Shown piece after piece: positions 12,560 to 27,900 of a DNA stretch of 64,000 bases. The first letter of the stretch is position 1; each line of letters opens with the position of its first letter. Source of the stretch: Larix kaempferi (taxonomy: Eukaryota > Streptophyta > Pinopsida > Pinales > Pinaceae). The position numbers and the translations under genes were made by a program. The notes beneath the pieces are model-generated. The model worked only from the letters and a program-made list of their open reading frames with translations. It had not been told where the DNA came from and searched no databases. The stretch covers positions 9,795,501-9,859,500 of the forward strand of contig BSBM01000602.1 of NCBI GenBank assembly GCA_027924585.1, given 5' to 3'.

Positions 12560-12739
12560 CGATTCAATAGCGGTAAAAGTCTGCATTTACCGAGACGATC
12601 TCTACAGGCCCACCGAGCCTCATCTACATCTCGATCATTTTCTGCTCTCCTCGATTGCCAGTAGAAAACACAGTCTCTACTTCTTTGTCCAGCGAACTCA
12701 GAGGTCGCGGGATCGAATCTCGATAAGCGAAGGGAAGAT
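12560..12739 (+). promoter_or_regulatory. Probable PHS1 5' leader
   Basis: Base composition changes here to CT-rich, gene-like sequence that runs without repeats to the ATG at 12740. The ATG context is GAAGATATGGC, with a purine at -3 missing but G at +4. The transcription start is not determined. Confidence 0.4.
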
Positions 12740-12941
12740 ATGGCAGTCTCCTGCGGTCAGGCGCATGCGTTTCTTGCTAACTCTCAGTGCAACAGAGTAC
12801 TTGATCCTCATCGGCCGAGTTATACTGGAACGAAACTGAGGCCGTGGCTGGGAAAATTACCGCGCTCTCGTTGCCCATCTCGGCTCGTTTCCATACGTAG
12901 TGTCGCCAGTGAACCTAAAACAAAGAAAACCGTCGATGAAG
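12740..12941 (+). CDS. PHS1: PHS1 exon 1 (transit peptide)
   Basis: It encodes residues 1-67 plus one base (phase 1). The peptide starts [17 protein letters not shown], is rich in Ser, Arg and Pro, and is poor in acidic residues, as plastid transit peptides are. It ends [13 protein letters not shown], which resembles the Ser-Glu-Pro-Lys segment just before the mature part of angiosperm PHS1. The donor is G|GTAAAC. The ATG at 12740 is the first in a frame that stays open into the donor. Confidence 0.88.
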
Positions 12942-15900
12942 GTAAACATTTCAACACGCATTTTGCTTTATTTTACTGTTTTCGAAAAAAATCAATTGTG
13001 CCGGTGAAATTTTGAATTTTGAGCTGAAAATTGCAAGCGAGAGAGAAGTTCGATTTCAGACCAAAAATGTCTTTAATCCGAGTATCCTAGATTGTGATTG
13101 ATGCATTTTTATCAACATCTACTTTGAGATTTCAGGTTAACATTTAATACAGAATTCCAGGACTTTACGGCGGAAATTACACACTGCATTCTGTGAATTT
13201 TTTTTTTTGCATTAATCTTCCGAAAACTGTAGCAGAAGTCTCAAACATGTAGCGGAAGTTTAAATGTTGTAAATGTCAGTTATAGAAATTTCAATTCCGA
13301 CTGTCATTTGGCTGAAAATGTAAATCTTTAAACATTTGATGCCAGAATTTGGTATATTTGTAGGAATTAAATTCACTTGAAATTTCGTTAGTATATTTGC
13401 CTTGAAACTTAAGAATAATATGTGTTTGATCTACTTATGCAGAAATTCCTGCTGTTGCTAAGCCTACGGCGGCCGATCCGTCGTCTATTGCATCAAACAT
13501 TAAATATCATGCAGAGTTCACGCCTTGTTTCTCCCCTTTTAAATTTGAGCTGCCACAAGCTTACGTGGCGACCGCTGAGAGCGTACGAGATAGTCTGATC
13601 CGACGGTGGAATGAGATAACAGAGTATTATGATGAGGTTAATCCTAAGCAGACTTATTATTTATCAATGGAGTTTTTACAGGTATGATTATATCGGATCT
13701 TATTCTTCTTCTTCCTTTTTTGAGGGATTTGTGATTCGGGAGTGCTGCTAAAATTTCATTTTCTTTGGTGGAGGTGCATGTAGATTAAGTTTGTTTGACG
13801 ATGGATATATTTTTGCTGAAGTATAATATATGATCAGAGGTATATGTTCAGAGGTATATATTCAGGGAATATGTACGTTCGAAGAGAAGTAACTCTACAT
13901 TAGCAGCATAATATATTCAGAGGTATCTAAAGGCAGTAAAGGCTGTTTAGCACATGCTGATATCTGAACCTTATAATCCCATGAAAACCTTGCCGGGAAA
14001 CCCAAGCGATGGTTCCCAGCATATCCGCAAACCTTCAAGGTATCCCTAGTAAACCCATCAAAGTTTTCCTTCTCTTTACAAAAAAGTAAAGATTCCACAT
14101 ACTAATTATCATCTAGTAACTATCTAGGACTGCAAATATATCTCAGAAGTCCGATAGCGAAGACCAAAAAAGAACCTTATGTGTTGTTAGAATCAACATT
14201 ATTTGAAGATAACTGGAGTCTCTTGAGACCGACACCCTCCAGGAAATTTTTACTATTGAGAGTTGGGATATTTGAAAACTATTCCACGCATATCTAATGT
14301 AGTGGACTCATATTCACAATTACAAAAAGGCATCTGCAGGAGACACTGGGAACTTGAAATTACCTCGATTGTTGATTGCATATGCTGCATCTTCGTGCAA
14401 CTACTCTAATAGCGAGGGAGAGAGGAGATCTTAAAACCGTATCATTTTCTGTATGGTGTTATCAGGAAATTAAATTACTTAAATAAGAAATTGAACCCGG
14501 GTGGGGAGGATTGCACTTCTTCCTCTCAACCATCTGAGCTAGATCCAATTGACAAGTATCTTGTATATTACTGGTAAACTAGTTCTGTTTGGTTGAAAGT
14601 TTTAAAGTTGACCCCTGTTTCTATATTTTTTTGGTTTTCTTGACAAGGACGTGTAAAAGGAAGTTATTTCCATTTTTACTGTCCACTACCATGTATTGTT
14701 ATAAGCATCTTCGAGTTTTTGGATATCAAAGACTTCCAACTCTTTCTACATTTTGGTGCGTGAAGTCCCTCATTGTGCTCCATTGCATCGAGAAAAGTGA
14801 GGTGCTGTACATCCCTAGGAGGAGGAGATCTCCAGTATGCTTGTATCACTGATAAAATAAAATGAAATAGAGAGCAGACATCCATTTTTTCAATTCACCA
14901 TGGTCCATAATGTAAAAAAAGGACATTATCTATCTTACGTACCATATGGATATATGAATCACCTTATTTTCATCCCCAAGAATCTTGATTGATGAAATTC
15001 ATTAGTGTATTTGGGCATTTGTTGTCCAACTTTTCGCCTAAAAAATTACTATTTTGTTTTCAGATTTCTCACATAATCCATTGGGGAGAATTTCTTATGC
15101 TTGACCTGTTGGAACTCCTACCAATTATTGATGTGTGATTTTCCTTGCTGCTTTTGCCTTTCACAAAAGCTCTCTGACCAAAGCAACATGGTCTCAACTA
15201 ATTTTCAATCTGTAAAAGTTATTCCTTAGCATCTGCAAACCCATTTATTATAAAGAATGAGTCTACTCATCTAAGGCACGCAGCCATTTTCTTTGGATGA
15301 AGTCCACCCTGAATAGTCTAGTGTCCACCTTGGCTTTCATTTTAAAAGGAGTTGGAAGCATTGTGGGAAGTTGTTGGGCAATATGAGTGTGGTCTCCACT
15401 AGGTTTTGCAGTTTGAATCTATATCAGTCATATTTGCATTTGGGCCTGAACCCCGATTGAGGATGTACCACTCCAACATCCCCCATCATTAATGGGGCCA
15501 TCATAGTAGAGTTTTCTTCTAAAATTTATGCAAATATGAAGGATGCTTTTCTAGCTGACGAACCTTCATTGAATTTCTCCATGCCTCCCCACGGGTAAAT
15601 TCTCTCCTTGTCCATACATGGCGGTGTGGGTACAAATTAGAATTGCTTGTTGTTTTTATATGACTTGGTAACTCAAGGTCCAAGATTTTTCTTCAGCAAT
15701 GGTGTCTTGTTCAGAGTTCAGACCATCAATTTGCTTCACATTTCCCCTCCTATTCCTTAGGTTTTGAAGTGGGCTTTGATAAAAATGGATTTGCAAGACC
15801 GCATTTTATTTTATATCTGGTTTTGGGCTGTTGATGCTTTATGAAATTATGATATGGTGCTTCTAGCAAAGAATATATCCCACATTGCTTGATATGATTT

Positions 15901-18900
15901 GTGGTGAATCATATTAAACTTTTGAGTATATATATGGATTAAATAAGCAGCCTATATTTTATGAGAAAAAAAGTAACATTTAAAGGAGACATTCAAAGCA
16001 TTTTCAAGCCATACAAGGTTTGAGGAAAAACATGTACTATCTTTTCTTTCGTTGCTGGTTGTAATAATTACCGAATTTGATGGAGAGGCTGAAAGGGCTT
16101 CATTACCACTCCAGCTAGACATACAGCTGTTCATCTGAGAATCTTTTCATTTGGGACTTGAGTAGGGTCTTTCCTATCTTTGCCTTAATGAAGTCCACTG
16201 TCTTGTCACCCTATTTCCTGCTCCTCCAGTTACCCCAATCTTCCTTGTCCAAGATTGAAACTTCCTTCTAATCTCCCTTTTTCATTGAAAATCCCTTCTA
16301 GATTTTAAACAAGTGCTTTTATATCTTCAGTTATTGTTATACAAGGTTTAGGCCTTAAAGTTTTGTCGTTAATATATTCTCCATTGGTATGTGCCATGCC
16401 TAAGACAAGGTCTAACAGTTCTAACTAAGACAGGGTTAAACATATCTAACTAAGACAGTTGAGTCCATTTCTGTTGAAGCCTGTAGCTTTCATGGCCTTG
16501 TCTTGTTGAACTTAATAAGTTAATATTATCTGCTTGCACGAATTTATCCTCTTATGTTTTCTCCTCAAACGGGTTTTAGAGTTGTATCTCTAAATTACTG
16601 CAATTGATGTTTGTTCAGGGTAGGGCTCTGTTGAATGCAATTGGTAATTTAGAGCTGACAGATGCATATGCGGAGGCTTTGAGCAAGCTGGGATCTAATC
16701 TGGAAAGTGTTGCTGAGCAGGTATTTGGTATTTGTCTTACTCACCTTTTTTAGGATCTTCAAGGATATTTGCTTGATAAGCTTGTTGGGCAGCATATTTT
16801 TCTTACTATATCTGCTATATTCATGCTCTCAAATCTAGCCTCTTTTTAGTCAATACTAAGCATGCAATGTTCAAAAAATTATTGTATACCTTGCATCACT
16901 CCTGTATAACGGCTATGTGAGTGCAGTAAACACCGTATACAAATGCTCAAAAAATGGAAACAGAGTAGAGAAATAAGATATCTACTTGATGTTTTTATAT
17001 CTTAGATTTTCAGAAATGATGCTTGGCTTCTCTACAAACAGTCTCTTAAAATTAGGAGTGGTGCAGTCTATGTAGGTATGGGTCTTACAGAAAAATCAAA
17101 CTAAACTTGGTATGATTCTCAACATATACAAATGACTTTTGGGGAGTAGCAACTGACACATTCAATTACTGCTTGTTACGAACCTGTTACTTTTCAAATA
17201 AGGGATGTCTATGTGTTTGGATCATTGCCTTAAAAAGAGCTAGTTGCCATGCATTCTTGCAAAGGGAAAAGGTAGCTTTCTAAGAGGTTGTCATGTTATT
17301 TGATTTTGTCTGAATAGAAAGTAACATGCTTAGTCTGTAGCTCGGCGACAATTGCAGAAAGGTAGCTTGGACAACCCAAGAGAATGGCAGCTCTAGAGCT
17401 ATCTATATGGCAGCTCCACGACAGCAAAAGATTTATATGGTTGTGCTTTAAGGCTCATAAATGTAAAGTAACCGTGCAAGGACAGGCGATGCATATTACA
17501 AGCCCAACGAAGGATACTTATCATTTGCTAAGTTTTCTTTTGTCTTTGCCTAAGACTGCATGTAACTTGGATACTGGTTTAGCCATTTGCTTCTTCAAGA
17601 CTGGTCCATTCTAGATATAGCTGCTTTCCTTTTTGAGGTAGTGTGTTTCTCGTTCTGGTATTTCTGTAACTTATTTTAACTATTTGCCTGTAAACAGTCT
17701 GAGATTCAGTCTCTGCAGGAATAATTTTCTATAGGCATATCTAGAAGCATAGCATTATCGTTGCACTGCTGTTTCAGTAATAAGAAATGTAACTTATACA
17801 ATAAAAATCACAACACTTCAAATGATTTAATTCTCATTGAGTTGGTTCTTCTTGTCTCTTGATCAGATCTGGATCTAGATGTAGTTGCGATATAAATCTT
17901 ATTTCAACATTCATCTTGTCTATGGCTGATTGCTGCCTATGCAAATTTACTGTTTGTTATGACATTGTATCTTGCCTCATGCTGGTCACTTCTCAAAATA
18001 TTGTCCCTGCGCAAGCCCCCAAAATTAAGTTTAAACTCCTACGTCATCTTCTATAATGCATGCACATACTTGATACTATAGTACCAGGTACAGATTGAAA
18101 GTGATGAAGTTATGCAGTAGTTTATTTTATTTTACATTCCTATTTTCTGCTGGCATCTCCAAAACTTAGTGGGCTTATTCAATTCTCAAGGGATATGGGA
18201 GTTTAGATCAAAATTGCATGTTTGTGCTTCCATCTGATAGCATATATTATTTTATAGGATTGGGTGATAATGAGTTAATTCAGTGTTTCCAACCACTGGG
18301 CTTGCTTTGATTCATCAGGAGATCTATGTTCTAATCCTCTACTCTGTTGTTAGTTGTTTGTAAGTTGTCTGATCCGTCCTTTCTATGTTGCGGTTTTATA
18401 GGAGCCAGATGCAGCACTTGGAAATGGAGGGTTGGGAAGGTTGGCTTCATGCTTTTTAGATTCCTTGGCAACCCTCGATTATCCTGCATGGGGTTATGGA
18501 CTTCGATACAAGTATGGCTTATTCCATCAGAATATAACAAAAGATGGTCAGCAGGAGGTAGCTGAAAATTGGCTGGAGGTAATTTATTGTATGTGAGGAA
18601 TGATGATGTGTATGTCGTATTATCTTAATTGGATCTGTTGAATAAAGATGAAGCATATGTTGTGATATTTTAATCATTTCTGTAGTATACGTTGATAAGC
18701 TTTCGTTCAACCTCTTTATCCTATTTCAATCACAGCAATAAAAAACACTTTGTGCATTTCAATTTTCTGCTGCTGACTTTGAAAATTTCATTTGCATTAA
18801 TTTGTTCAGGGAGGATGATCTGGAAGAAATTTTCCCAGATTGTTAGACACAGACATAATATTCAAGTTTGATCATTGCTGATTTGTTTGGTGGCCTGCAG

Positions 18901-21900
18901 ATGGGGAATCCTTGGGAAATTGCAAGGCACGATGTTTCATACCCTATTAAATTTTTCGGAAAAGTTGAGAAACGCCCCGATGGAAAAAAACGTTGGGTTG
19001 GTGGGGAGGATGTTATGGCTAATGCATATGATGTTCCGATCCCTGGCTATAAGACCAAAACCACACTTAATTTACGTTTGTGGTCAACAGAAGTTCGGGC
19101 TGAAGATTTTGATCTTCAAGCATTCACTGCAGGTGAACACAACAAGGCCGCAGAGGCCCAGCTTAATGCAGCAAAGGTAGGTTTATGCCTGTCATCAAAT
19201 CCTCTAGGGCCAGTCTGTTTTGGGGATAGTGGAAGCATTTTGAATGGTTGTTCCACATCATTTTCAATAACTATGCTTGAATATAGTAAGATCCCTTTGA
19301 AGTGTTGTGTTGTATGAGTATCCTCTCCAATGATGATGATATGCCTGACAATCTTTTGTTATTCCACACCCTCTATAATGTTGAAAATCTGTTTAAAGAT
19401 ATGTAGGAAGGTATCTTCCTTTTGAAATATCGGCATCAACATAGACTAGCATAGATCCATCTTAACCCCAGATCTATCAAGCGCCAAGAGGAATAAGAAA
19501 AACCTAGGTGCAAATCACTTGCTGCATAAAAGATGTGGGATTAAGAAGGACTATGCTAGTTTTTTTTATGTTGTTATAATTAATTAGAAGAAATAAAAGG
19601 TTGTTTTTCTCTTTTTTTCGTTTTTAAAGTTCTTTTCAAATTTCAATATATTTAATCTTTTTTGGACATCAGATGTGCTAGTTCATCTTTATTTTCTTCT
19701 TTTTAGTTTATTAACATTATACATGTGACACATGCACACATGGAGATCTCTTCCACCCTAGGCTGTAGAGTCCACCTTGCTTCTCTAAGTGCAGTTAATC
19801 AATTAAAATTAACATCCTATTTAGTTTTGGCTTTTAACATGTTTTTAATTAAGGGAGCACAGTGATCAAATTTCCTGTTCTAATTGACTTTTCCTTTGGG
19901 GTATTAACCATCACTTCTACTGACCATTCTCTCAATTGAGAGCAACTTTCACACATTGTTCTGGTATTTTGGGATGATTCTTTTTGTTTACCCTTTTATC
20001 ATAGATCCATCTTGACTACGGATCTATTAAGCATCCAGAGGGATAACAAAATCCAGGTGCAAACTGGCCACTGCTTAAAACATTCTGGTTTAAGATGGAT
20101 TTATGCTAGTTTATTTTTTTATGTTATGTTAATTTATTAAAACAAATAAAAGGTCACGTCTTTATTTTTTTTCTTTTCTTTTTTCGACATAGATGTTGGA
20201 TGTCTACTTTTTTTCATTTTAGTTTATTTGTGTTACACAATTGACACACACACACACAGAGATCTCCCCCACCCTGAGCTGTAGAGTGCACCTCATTTCT
20301 CTCAGTGCAGTTACTTTTCTGCCATGTAATGAATGTAAAGAGCACTTAGCAGGATAGGGAGGCTTTATTTCTATGCTAGTTCATACGAGGATGTTTTATA
20401 AGTTCCAGAACCGCAGGTCTAAATTGTTTTCAGTACAGAAATATTTATGAATTGAAAGTATCCAGAAAACAGATTTGTGAAAATGTGAGGTAAGATTTAT
20501 TGTTTGTTACTTTGTTGTAAGTTAGACTATTCTGTTTTTCGAGGAAAAAAATTAGACTATTCTGTATATACAGAGAAATAGTACTATTCCAGAGAGGGTG
20601 AGGGCTAGTAGAACTAGGCTCACTGCTCCGTTATCATAAAAAAAATATATTTTAACCATTGATTAGGCATACAGAAAATATTGCCATGTTCAGAAGCTAA
20701 GTTGCACGAAACATGGAAACATATATAAGTTTTTGAAACGGGAACACCTGGAAACGTGACCCCCCCCAAAATGGGTACATGGGGGAAATGCGGTATATAA
20801 AAATTACACAAAATATAGATATATAGTTTTTTTTAAATAGCACATTATCTTGCAGGAAAATAAGAACGATACACATAAATGACATTTTAGAAGGAAACCC
20901 ATGTCTATATTAACTCTCATAGATGATTAGATGATTAGATGATTACATGATGCAAAATCCTATAGCTTGGTGGTCTTGACTAATGCCAATCCCATACCTT
21001 CATACATGATAGAATCCAGTGGAAATGCTACATTCCTAAAATCCCGAAAACTGTTAAGTCTGCTGAATTGTGGATGGGTTATGAAATTTTACTTTATCCA
21101 TATGAAGTCTGATGAGGTTGGAACCACTCTCAAACAATTAACGGTAATGTTAAAAATTTAAGTAAAAGTAAAAGGTTTTACTTTAAGAATTAAATATTAC
21201 CATTAATTACAAGGTGACAGACTCCTCAGAGCTCAATCCCATATCTCTGTTTTTGTCCCATATCTCTGTTTTTGTCTTAAAGGGTCATTTGGATGGACAA
21301 GGCAATATTTTCCTATGAGTCCCATGTCTCTCATGGGCACTTGGGTGGCCCCAAAAGCTTCCAAAAACATGCTCGAAACGTCACTGATATTGGCTGAAAT
21401 GCCTTGGAAACATTCCTTGGATGTACTGTACAATGTTTCCAAATCTGGAGATGCTATACAGTATGTCCAAGGACATTTCCAAGGCGTTTCGTACCTATTT
21501 CCACATTTCCTTGCATTTCTGAGATGGGTACACCACCATTCTAGGCGTTTCTTGCAACTTAGTGAATTGGAAGCAAAATTGGGTCCTAGGTCTCTGGAAT
21601 TTAAACCACTGTTTGTATTAATATCCATGCAACTAACAATATAAATAGTACTTGAACTAATTGGCATATAGGCCAAAAACCTAGACCTAAAACAATAGTC
21701 ATCATAAAAACTAGAGAAAGCAGAGTGGGCTTGGAGGTCATTCCTTTGCTTTAGTGTACAGGGAAATGGGATTTGAAGGAGTCCCAGCCTCCTTTCCCTA
21801 AGCAGCAACATCCAGGGCTTCTTTCTCATCATTATCTTCCTCTCCATTGTCCTCTTCATCTGAAGTGAGAAGCAATATTGAATGCATAATATTTGCCCTC

Positions 21901-24900
21901 CATTTGATCCAGCTTCTCTAGTATAGGATTAACCTCTTGCCTTGCAATTTTGGAGGCCACAATATCCTTGACATGCCAGTAAAGATCCATTATCTTAGCA
22001 TATTTTGAATCCCTGCCTCTTGAGTGCCTTGGGTTAGGGACGCCTTTCACCACCTTTTCATCTACCATTGCATCTGGAGTGTGAGCCCTCTTTTGCCTAA
22101 TTTTGTCTTCAATGAGCTCCACCTTCTTCCCAGTACTCTTTGAGTGGCACATCTAGTAGCCTTTATGTATGGTGACCACCTTCACTTTCCTTGTTCTATT
22201 CCCGGGGAAGACACAACTGGTGGCCTTTGAATATGGCTAACCTTCTTATTGGGATTATGGTGGCCTACCTTTCTCTTTCGACCATCCTCTCCTTCATTCG
22301 TTTCAAGGGATGTGAAGACTAGACTTGGAGGGGTGTAGTCCATGTTTCCTTTAGTAAGCACATCAACTCATAAAAGAGGGTGTGCACACCAATCCTCTCA
22401 CCCTCACATCTATTATGTAACAAATCCTTAAGATAGCATTATAAACCAAATACTTAACATATCATAATAAATCATAGTACACACCCTATACATCAAATGT
22501 AAACGTGGAGCACGACTCCAAAGTAGATAAGAGAGACGAGTTACACAATAACTCCTTAACGAATAAGAGGACCTCCTTCAAACTCCCCAATACATCCACA
22601 TATCCAATTCACATTTGCCCCCAATAATGACTATATGTCTTCTATATATACCAATGTTCCACGGGGACACGTCCCCCGGGGTCGGGGGCACGCTCCCTTC
22701 GTTTCGCACGCCCTGAGAGCTTGGGGACTCCTTGGGAAATGTTTTCCCACGTCCCCTTTTCCCTGAAACTCAAGGAAACACACAAGGAACTTCTCGGAGA
22801 GATGGGGGGCATCTGGGATTCCCCCTTAAGAAAAAGGGGAGGCCTAGACATCCCCACGTGATTTTAATTTTTTCTTTTCATAACTTAAAAAACAAAAAAT
22901 AGCATTGTTTGGTTGGTGTGCCATTGGTCACTCATGAGAGTGACTCTGACTCAGATAGTGACACTCCCATTGATGGTCTTGATGGCTTCACGCAGTGGAT
23001 GCATGGGGAGGACTACATGGAACTATCCCCTTGATGCTTTCAACTTTCTTTTCGCTACTTTTATCCTCATTGTTCATTGTCTATTGTTAGTTTTCAGTTT
23101 AACTTTTGACTAGAAGTAGATACTGTCATGGATGGCCTCAGACTGAGTCTTTGACTCATCACTCTTATGACTCTTTAAATTTGAAGGTGTTTAAGACTTT
23201 AAGTTTATGTGAAATGTCTATGATTCAGTTTTATGATTTTAATATTTTAAATTTCATCTATTGATTATGTTTATAATTTAAATTTATAATGGAAGATGTG
23301 CATGCATTATAAATTTAGAATTTATCAATGTGAAATTCAAATACTCAAATGAAAAATGATTATTGAAGCAATAATGAATTGACGACCGTGTTTACTATGA
23401 TGAACTTACTATTTTGTATTTACTATTTACTTTTAAGTTTTAGTATGTAAATGGTGATGTGATGAGGAATTTATATGTTAATATGTTGGGATTTATATAA
23501 ATTATATATTTTTAATAATTTTAAAGACCTCGGCGTCACTCCGTCCCCTAAATTTTTCTAAAATTTGGGGTGGTCTCTGTTGCCTCTAGATACGCACCTC
23601 GGGAAAAGGTTAGCGTGGTAGAAATCTTCAAGCCATTGGGTGCGTCCTTGGGGGCAAGTAATGAGTTGCGATACTGTCACTCAACACTCAACTCCTCTGT
23701 CTATGCCAACTCCTAGCGAAGCCAAGGGGCGTAGTCCCTATTAAAATAACTAAGGATTTTTAGGGTGATTTAGTTATAAAGATGAAAGTCAAATTATCTA
23801 GGAGTTTAGAACCAAAAATACTGAACAAGAGATTGCGAACACAAATTAAACCAACGGCATGAAGCAGATTAATCCATCTAACACATGAATTCACTCAATT
23901 GAAAATGTACGATTGTTGAAGGTAGACCAGTGCCAAGTGGAGTGTTGCTGTGTCGTGAAAGTGTTGCAGTTGTCTCGTTGGTCAGTTTTAGTTGTTATTA
24001 GATATGTGGATTAGGGAGTGGGTTAATTCTTGGTTTGGTCCAAAGACAGTTTACTTCTTCGAACTGGGCACTTATTGCAATAGTATCAAGTGTCCAACGG
24101 GGTGAGGCATAACCTGCTTAAAGCAACTCCCTGACTCTGTGATATGTTCAATGCGACCTTCTGAGTTCTCTGAAACAAACTACTTATGGATTTCCCTATT
24201 AATCTAGTCACTTAGCTCTCTTTCTGGTATGATCAACTGGTTGGGCGAACCACAGAGATCCAGAGCATACGGGGTGGCTCTAAGCCTTAGGTTTGTTTTA
24301 ATAAGTAAATTAAAATTGTTATTAAGTGCCTGAGAATCTCTTTTCACCTATCGGGGAAAAACCCTTTCAGTTTACTTCGGGAATACACAACCCTAATTAT
24401 TTGTTAAAATTGAACAAACAAATTGCAAAAAAAGTAAATTTATTAACGGTTGAGAATTCCTTTTCCCTTTCGGTACTTTCGGAATGCACAATCGGGTTTA
24501 ATTGTTAAGTTCGTTAATTGTGAAAGAAAAGTACAAGATTGTAACAGAAAGAGAAAAAATGTGTAAATAGAAATGTTTTCTAATTACTACACTGTGAGTC
24601 TCTTTTCCCTTACTTGAGCAAGCTCTTTCGGTACTTTGGGAGAGCACAGTGGGTTAGTATTCTTTTCAAGTAAGCAAATAAATCAATAAAAGCAAAAGCG
24701 GTTAATCTATTGTATGAACTAGCCAAAAAGAAAACTAAGTTAAAAACTCAAATACACACAAGGATGATACAGGCTCCCCCAGGGGGGGGGGGGAGGGGTG
24801 TTTGTGGGTGTTGTGTAGCCCATTTGCTTTATTTATTACAATCTTTCAAAAAAGAAGCACCTCTTGATCCTTATAAACTTGGATGCAAGTGTTTACAATG

Positions 24901-27900
24901 TTAGAAAATGATAAGAAGAAAGAAGGGGGATCTCTGGAGCCTTGGATGGTTCGATTTTAGCGAAATTTCGCCAGAGTATCCTTCTCTTCTTTCATCAAAT
25001 CTGCAAAACCAGCAAGCAAACAAAATTAGAAGATGGTGAAACAAGCAATTAAAGAATAAAATTTTTAGAGTTTGGTACTAGGAAAAAATCGGAAAAATTT
25101 CTAAGTATAAGTATCAATTTTGCTAGCCTAGATTTGATATAAGATGAAACTTTAAACCACTTTAAGATCTAGCTAATTAAAATGCAAAAATAAGATAGAT
25201 TTGAAGAATAAAGCTTTTGCAAATTAGATCTACTTATTTAGCATAACATAAAACAAAGTAACCAAGGGAGAGAGTTTGAATTTTGAAGGGATGGACAGAA
25301 GACTTCAATCTCAAGCTTGATCTTTTTATAAGGACTCGGAAACGCTTGCAATAACCAATAATATTAGCTCAAAGGTATCGAAGAGGGGAGAGGAAGTAGC
25401 TGAGCTCAACTCCTCTAGATCTGTGATTTGCACAACTATAAGAAAACCCTCACACAAAGACGGATTAGATCTAGTGTGATTGAATAAAAGAGAGCAAGAG
25501 AGCCCCAGTACAACTGAGTACAGTTGGCTACTCCTATATCTCTAAAGCAAAACATAAATATGCAAATTATAACCATAAATGCCTACTCTATGGACTAGTA
25601 ACAACCTTCTAAGCTAGATAATCAACAAACTTGCAACAAAAGAAATCTAAGCATATACTATATCACCTCAATAAAGTAGAGCATGTGAAAATCCTCATAG
25701 CAAATCTAAGAGCTGATGTATACCTCACAATGAAAGAATTTAGGAATAAGATTAAGAGTGGTCAATGTAGTAAAATGAGCAACAGAATAATAATATAGTA
25801 GAACTCGGATCGAAGCAAAATAACTTCACACACACTAATTCATTAATCACAATATGGACAAATAAATAGTACAATGCATGAGGATTCGAATGCCAAGGTG
25901 GCAATTCGAATTAGCCTTCATGGAGTGATCAAAAGATCACTGGAGTGTCATCGGAGCACAACTAGAAGTCTATCTCATCATTAGTGGAGTCATCAATGCT
26001 CAAGTAACTGTCAACCATCAGTCAAACTGAGTCTAACTGAGTGTGGTAGGTGTAACTGGAACTAACTGAATGAAGGAGGCGCAGTAGAGGGCGCATGAGG
26101 AGCTAACTGGAGTCAGAATGAGTAGTCTAGTCTCACTGGAGGTCCATTGGAGTGATACAGTCAGTTGACAGTCAGTCTAGCCTTAAATCAAGGAAAGAAC
26201 TGATGATAACTCAATTAATTGAAGTGCAATTGAGTGGTAGGTGAGAGAGGACGAGTGGCTTCTTTAAATCAAGGAGGAAGGGTGCACTAAGCTCTGGGAG
26301 GGATAAAACTGATCTGAGAGAAGCTCCTGGGGGCTGGCTAATTGAGGCTAGGTGCTGGGACCGATGACTGGGATGCATGCAAAATGCATGCTGCATGCAG
26401 AAATGCATGCAAGACTGTAAATGCAAATAATGAAAATGTTGGTAGGACTAGGATGGAGTATAGGAATATACTAACACCCCCCTTAATCCATCCTGGGCCC
26501 TGGTAACTGAGACCAAAGGTCACCCAATACAATGAATAATAACAGTCAATAAACCGAGGAAATGGGGAAAATCTCATGGGAAAAATACCCCCCCTCAAAA
26601 TAGACTATAAGGCACACACAAAAATAAATGCTCCAAACTCAAGCATGTGTGATGCTTGGTCATATGTCTGGAGGTATCTTCTTCTTGGGAAGAAGTGGAT
26701 CATGCTCAGAAAGCATGTGCTTGTACTTGCTCTTCAGATCGAATGTGATGAGAACAAATCCAAAAGTATGAGGATGATCCTTGAGCCTGTGATTCGAATC
26801 AGTTGAGGTAGGATCAAAACTATGAATGTGCAGATAGTCTTTTGTCTTCTCCTTCGAACCATCATGGGTGAGATTATGCTCAAAAGAACCATCAAATATC
26901 AGTGATTGCTTGGAATCCAAATCAGATCCAAGACTTGAATCATGGTTGCTTAAGATCTCCTTTGAACCATTTGAGGTGAGATCTAAACCAGTAAATGCAT
27001 GAGAAATTATCCCAAGCGAATGGCAATGGCCATCATCTTCAATAACCTTCTGAAAGCATGAAATAATGATCATATAGTAGAACATGAGAGGCGAGTGATC
27101 AAGGAGAGCGAATGCATTACCTCCAATGGTTGATTTTACCTCCGAAACATTCATGAGATCACGATGCAAACCAACAGACTCTGGTGCAAGAGAGGATTTA
27201 GGAACCTCTGCAATTTCTATAGTGTGAGCTGGCACAGAATTCGAAATAGAAGAAATTTGGAGCATGAGTGTAGAATCTGCAAGTTCTTCTTCTTTGTGGC
27301 TAACTTCAATATGAGATATGTTTGATACTGATTCATGATCAATGAGATCATCAAGGAGGGCGAATGCATCACTGGGCTTGCTCTCGAAAGGGTTTGGACC
27401 AATCCCTTCATTCTGCTTGCCAAATCTTTCATCCGGTTGGGCCCATAGCTTTTTTGGAGATTCAACATTAATGAAGTGGTGTACCATGCATCGAGACATA
27501 GCATACATCATGAATGCATAGACTGTGTCACCTTTATTTAACCAGTCATTCTCTTCTTCAAAAGATTCGAACTCTCTTTCAAAACAATAATCAAAGAGAT
27601 CATGGCTCTTCAAATATGCTATAATTTTTGGTTTCCATTCATCATAGTTGAATGGAGAAAGAAGAGGGATTTCTTCTGAATACATTGAAGATGTAGAAGA
27701 CCTGCAAAAACAATAGATAATATCTGCAACTGCTACTGCTGCAAAAATGCAGAAACTGTTGCACTTGAAATCTTGATAATAGCCTGCAAAAAACTCTCAG
27801 GAACGGAGATAAACAATACTCTCAACATGCTCTAATACCATGTGAAAATCCTCATAGTAGATCTAAGAGCTGATGTATACCTCACAATGAAAGAATTTAG

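Noticed and set aside
12740-13015. 91-codon standalone small protein at 12740
   Set aside because: The last 24 codons are intron 1 read-through after the G|GTAAAC donor.
18868-19317. Start of exon 5 frame at 18868
   Set aside because: The frame extends upstream by chance. The CTGCAG acceptor at 18900 and protein similarity set the exon start at 18901.
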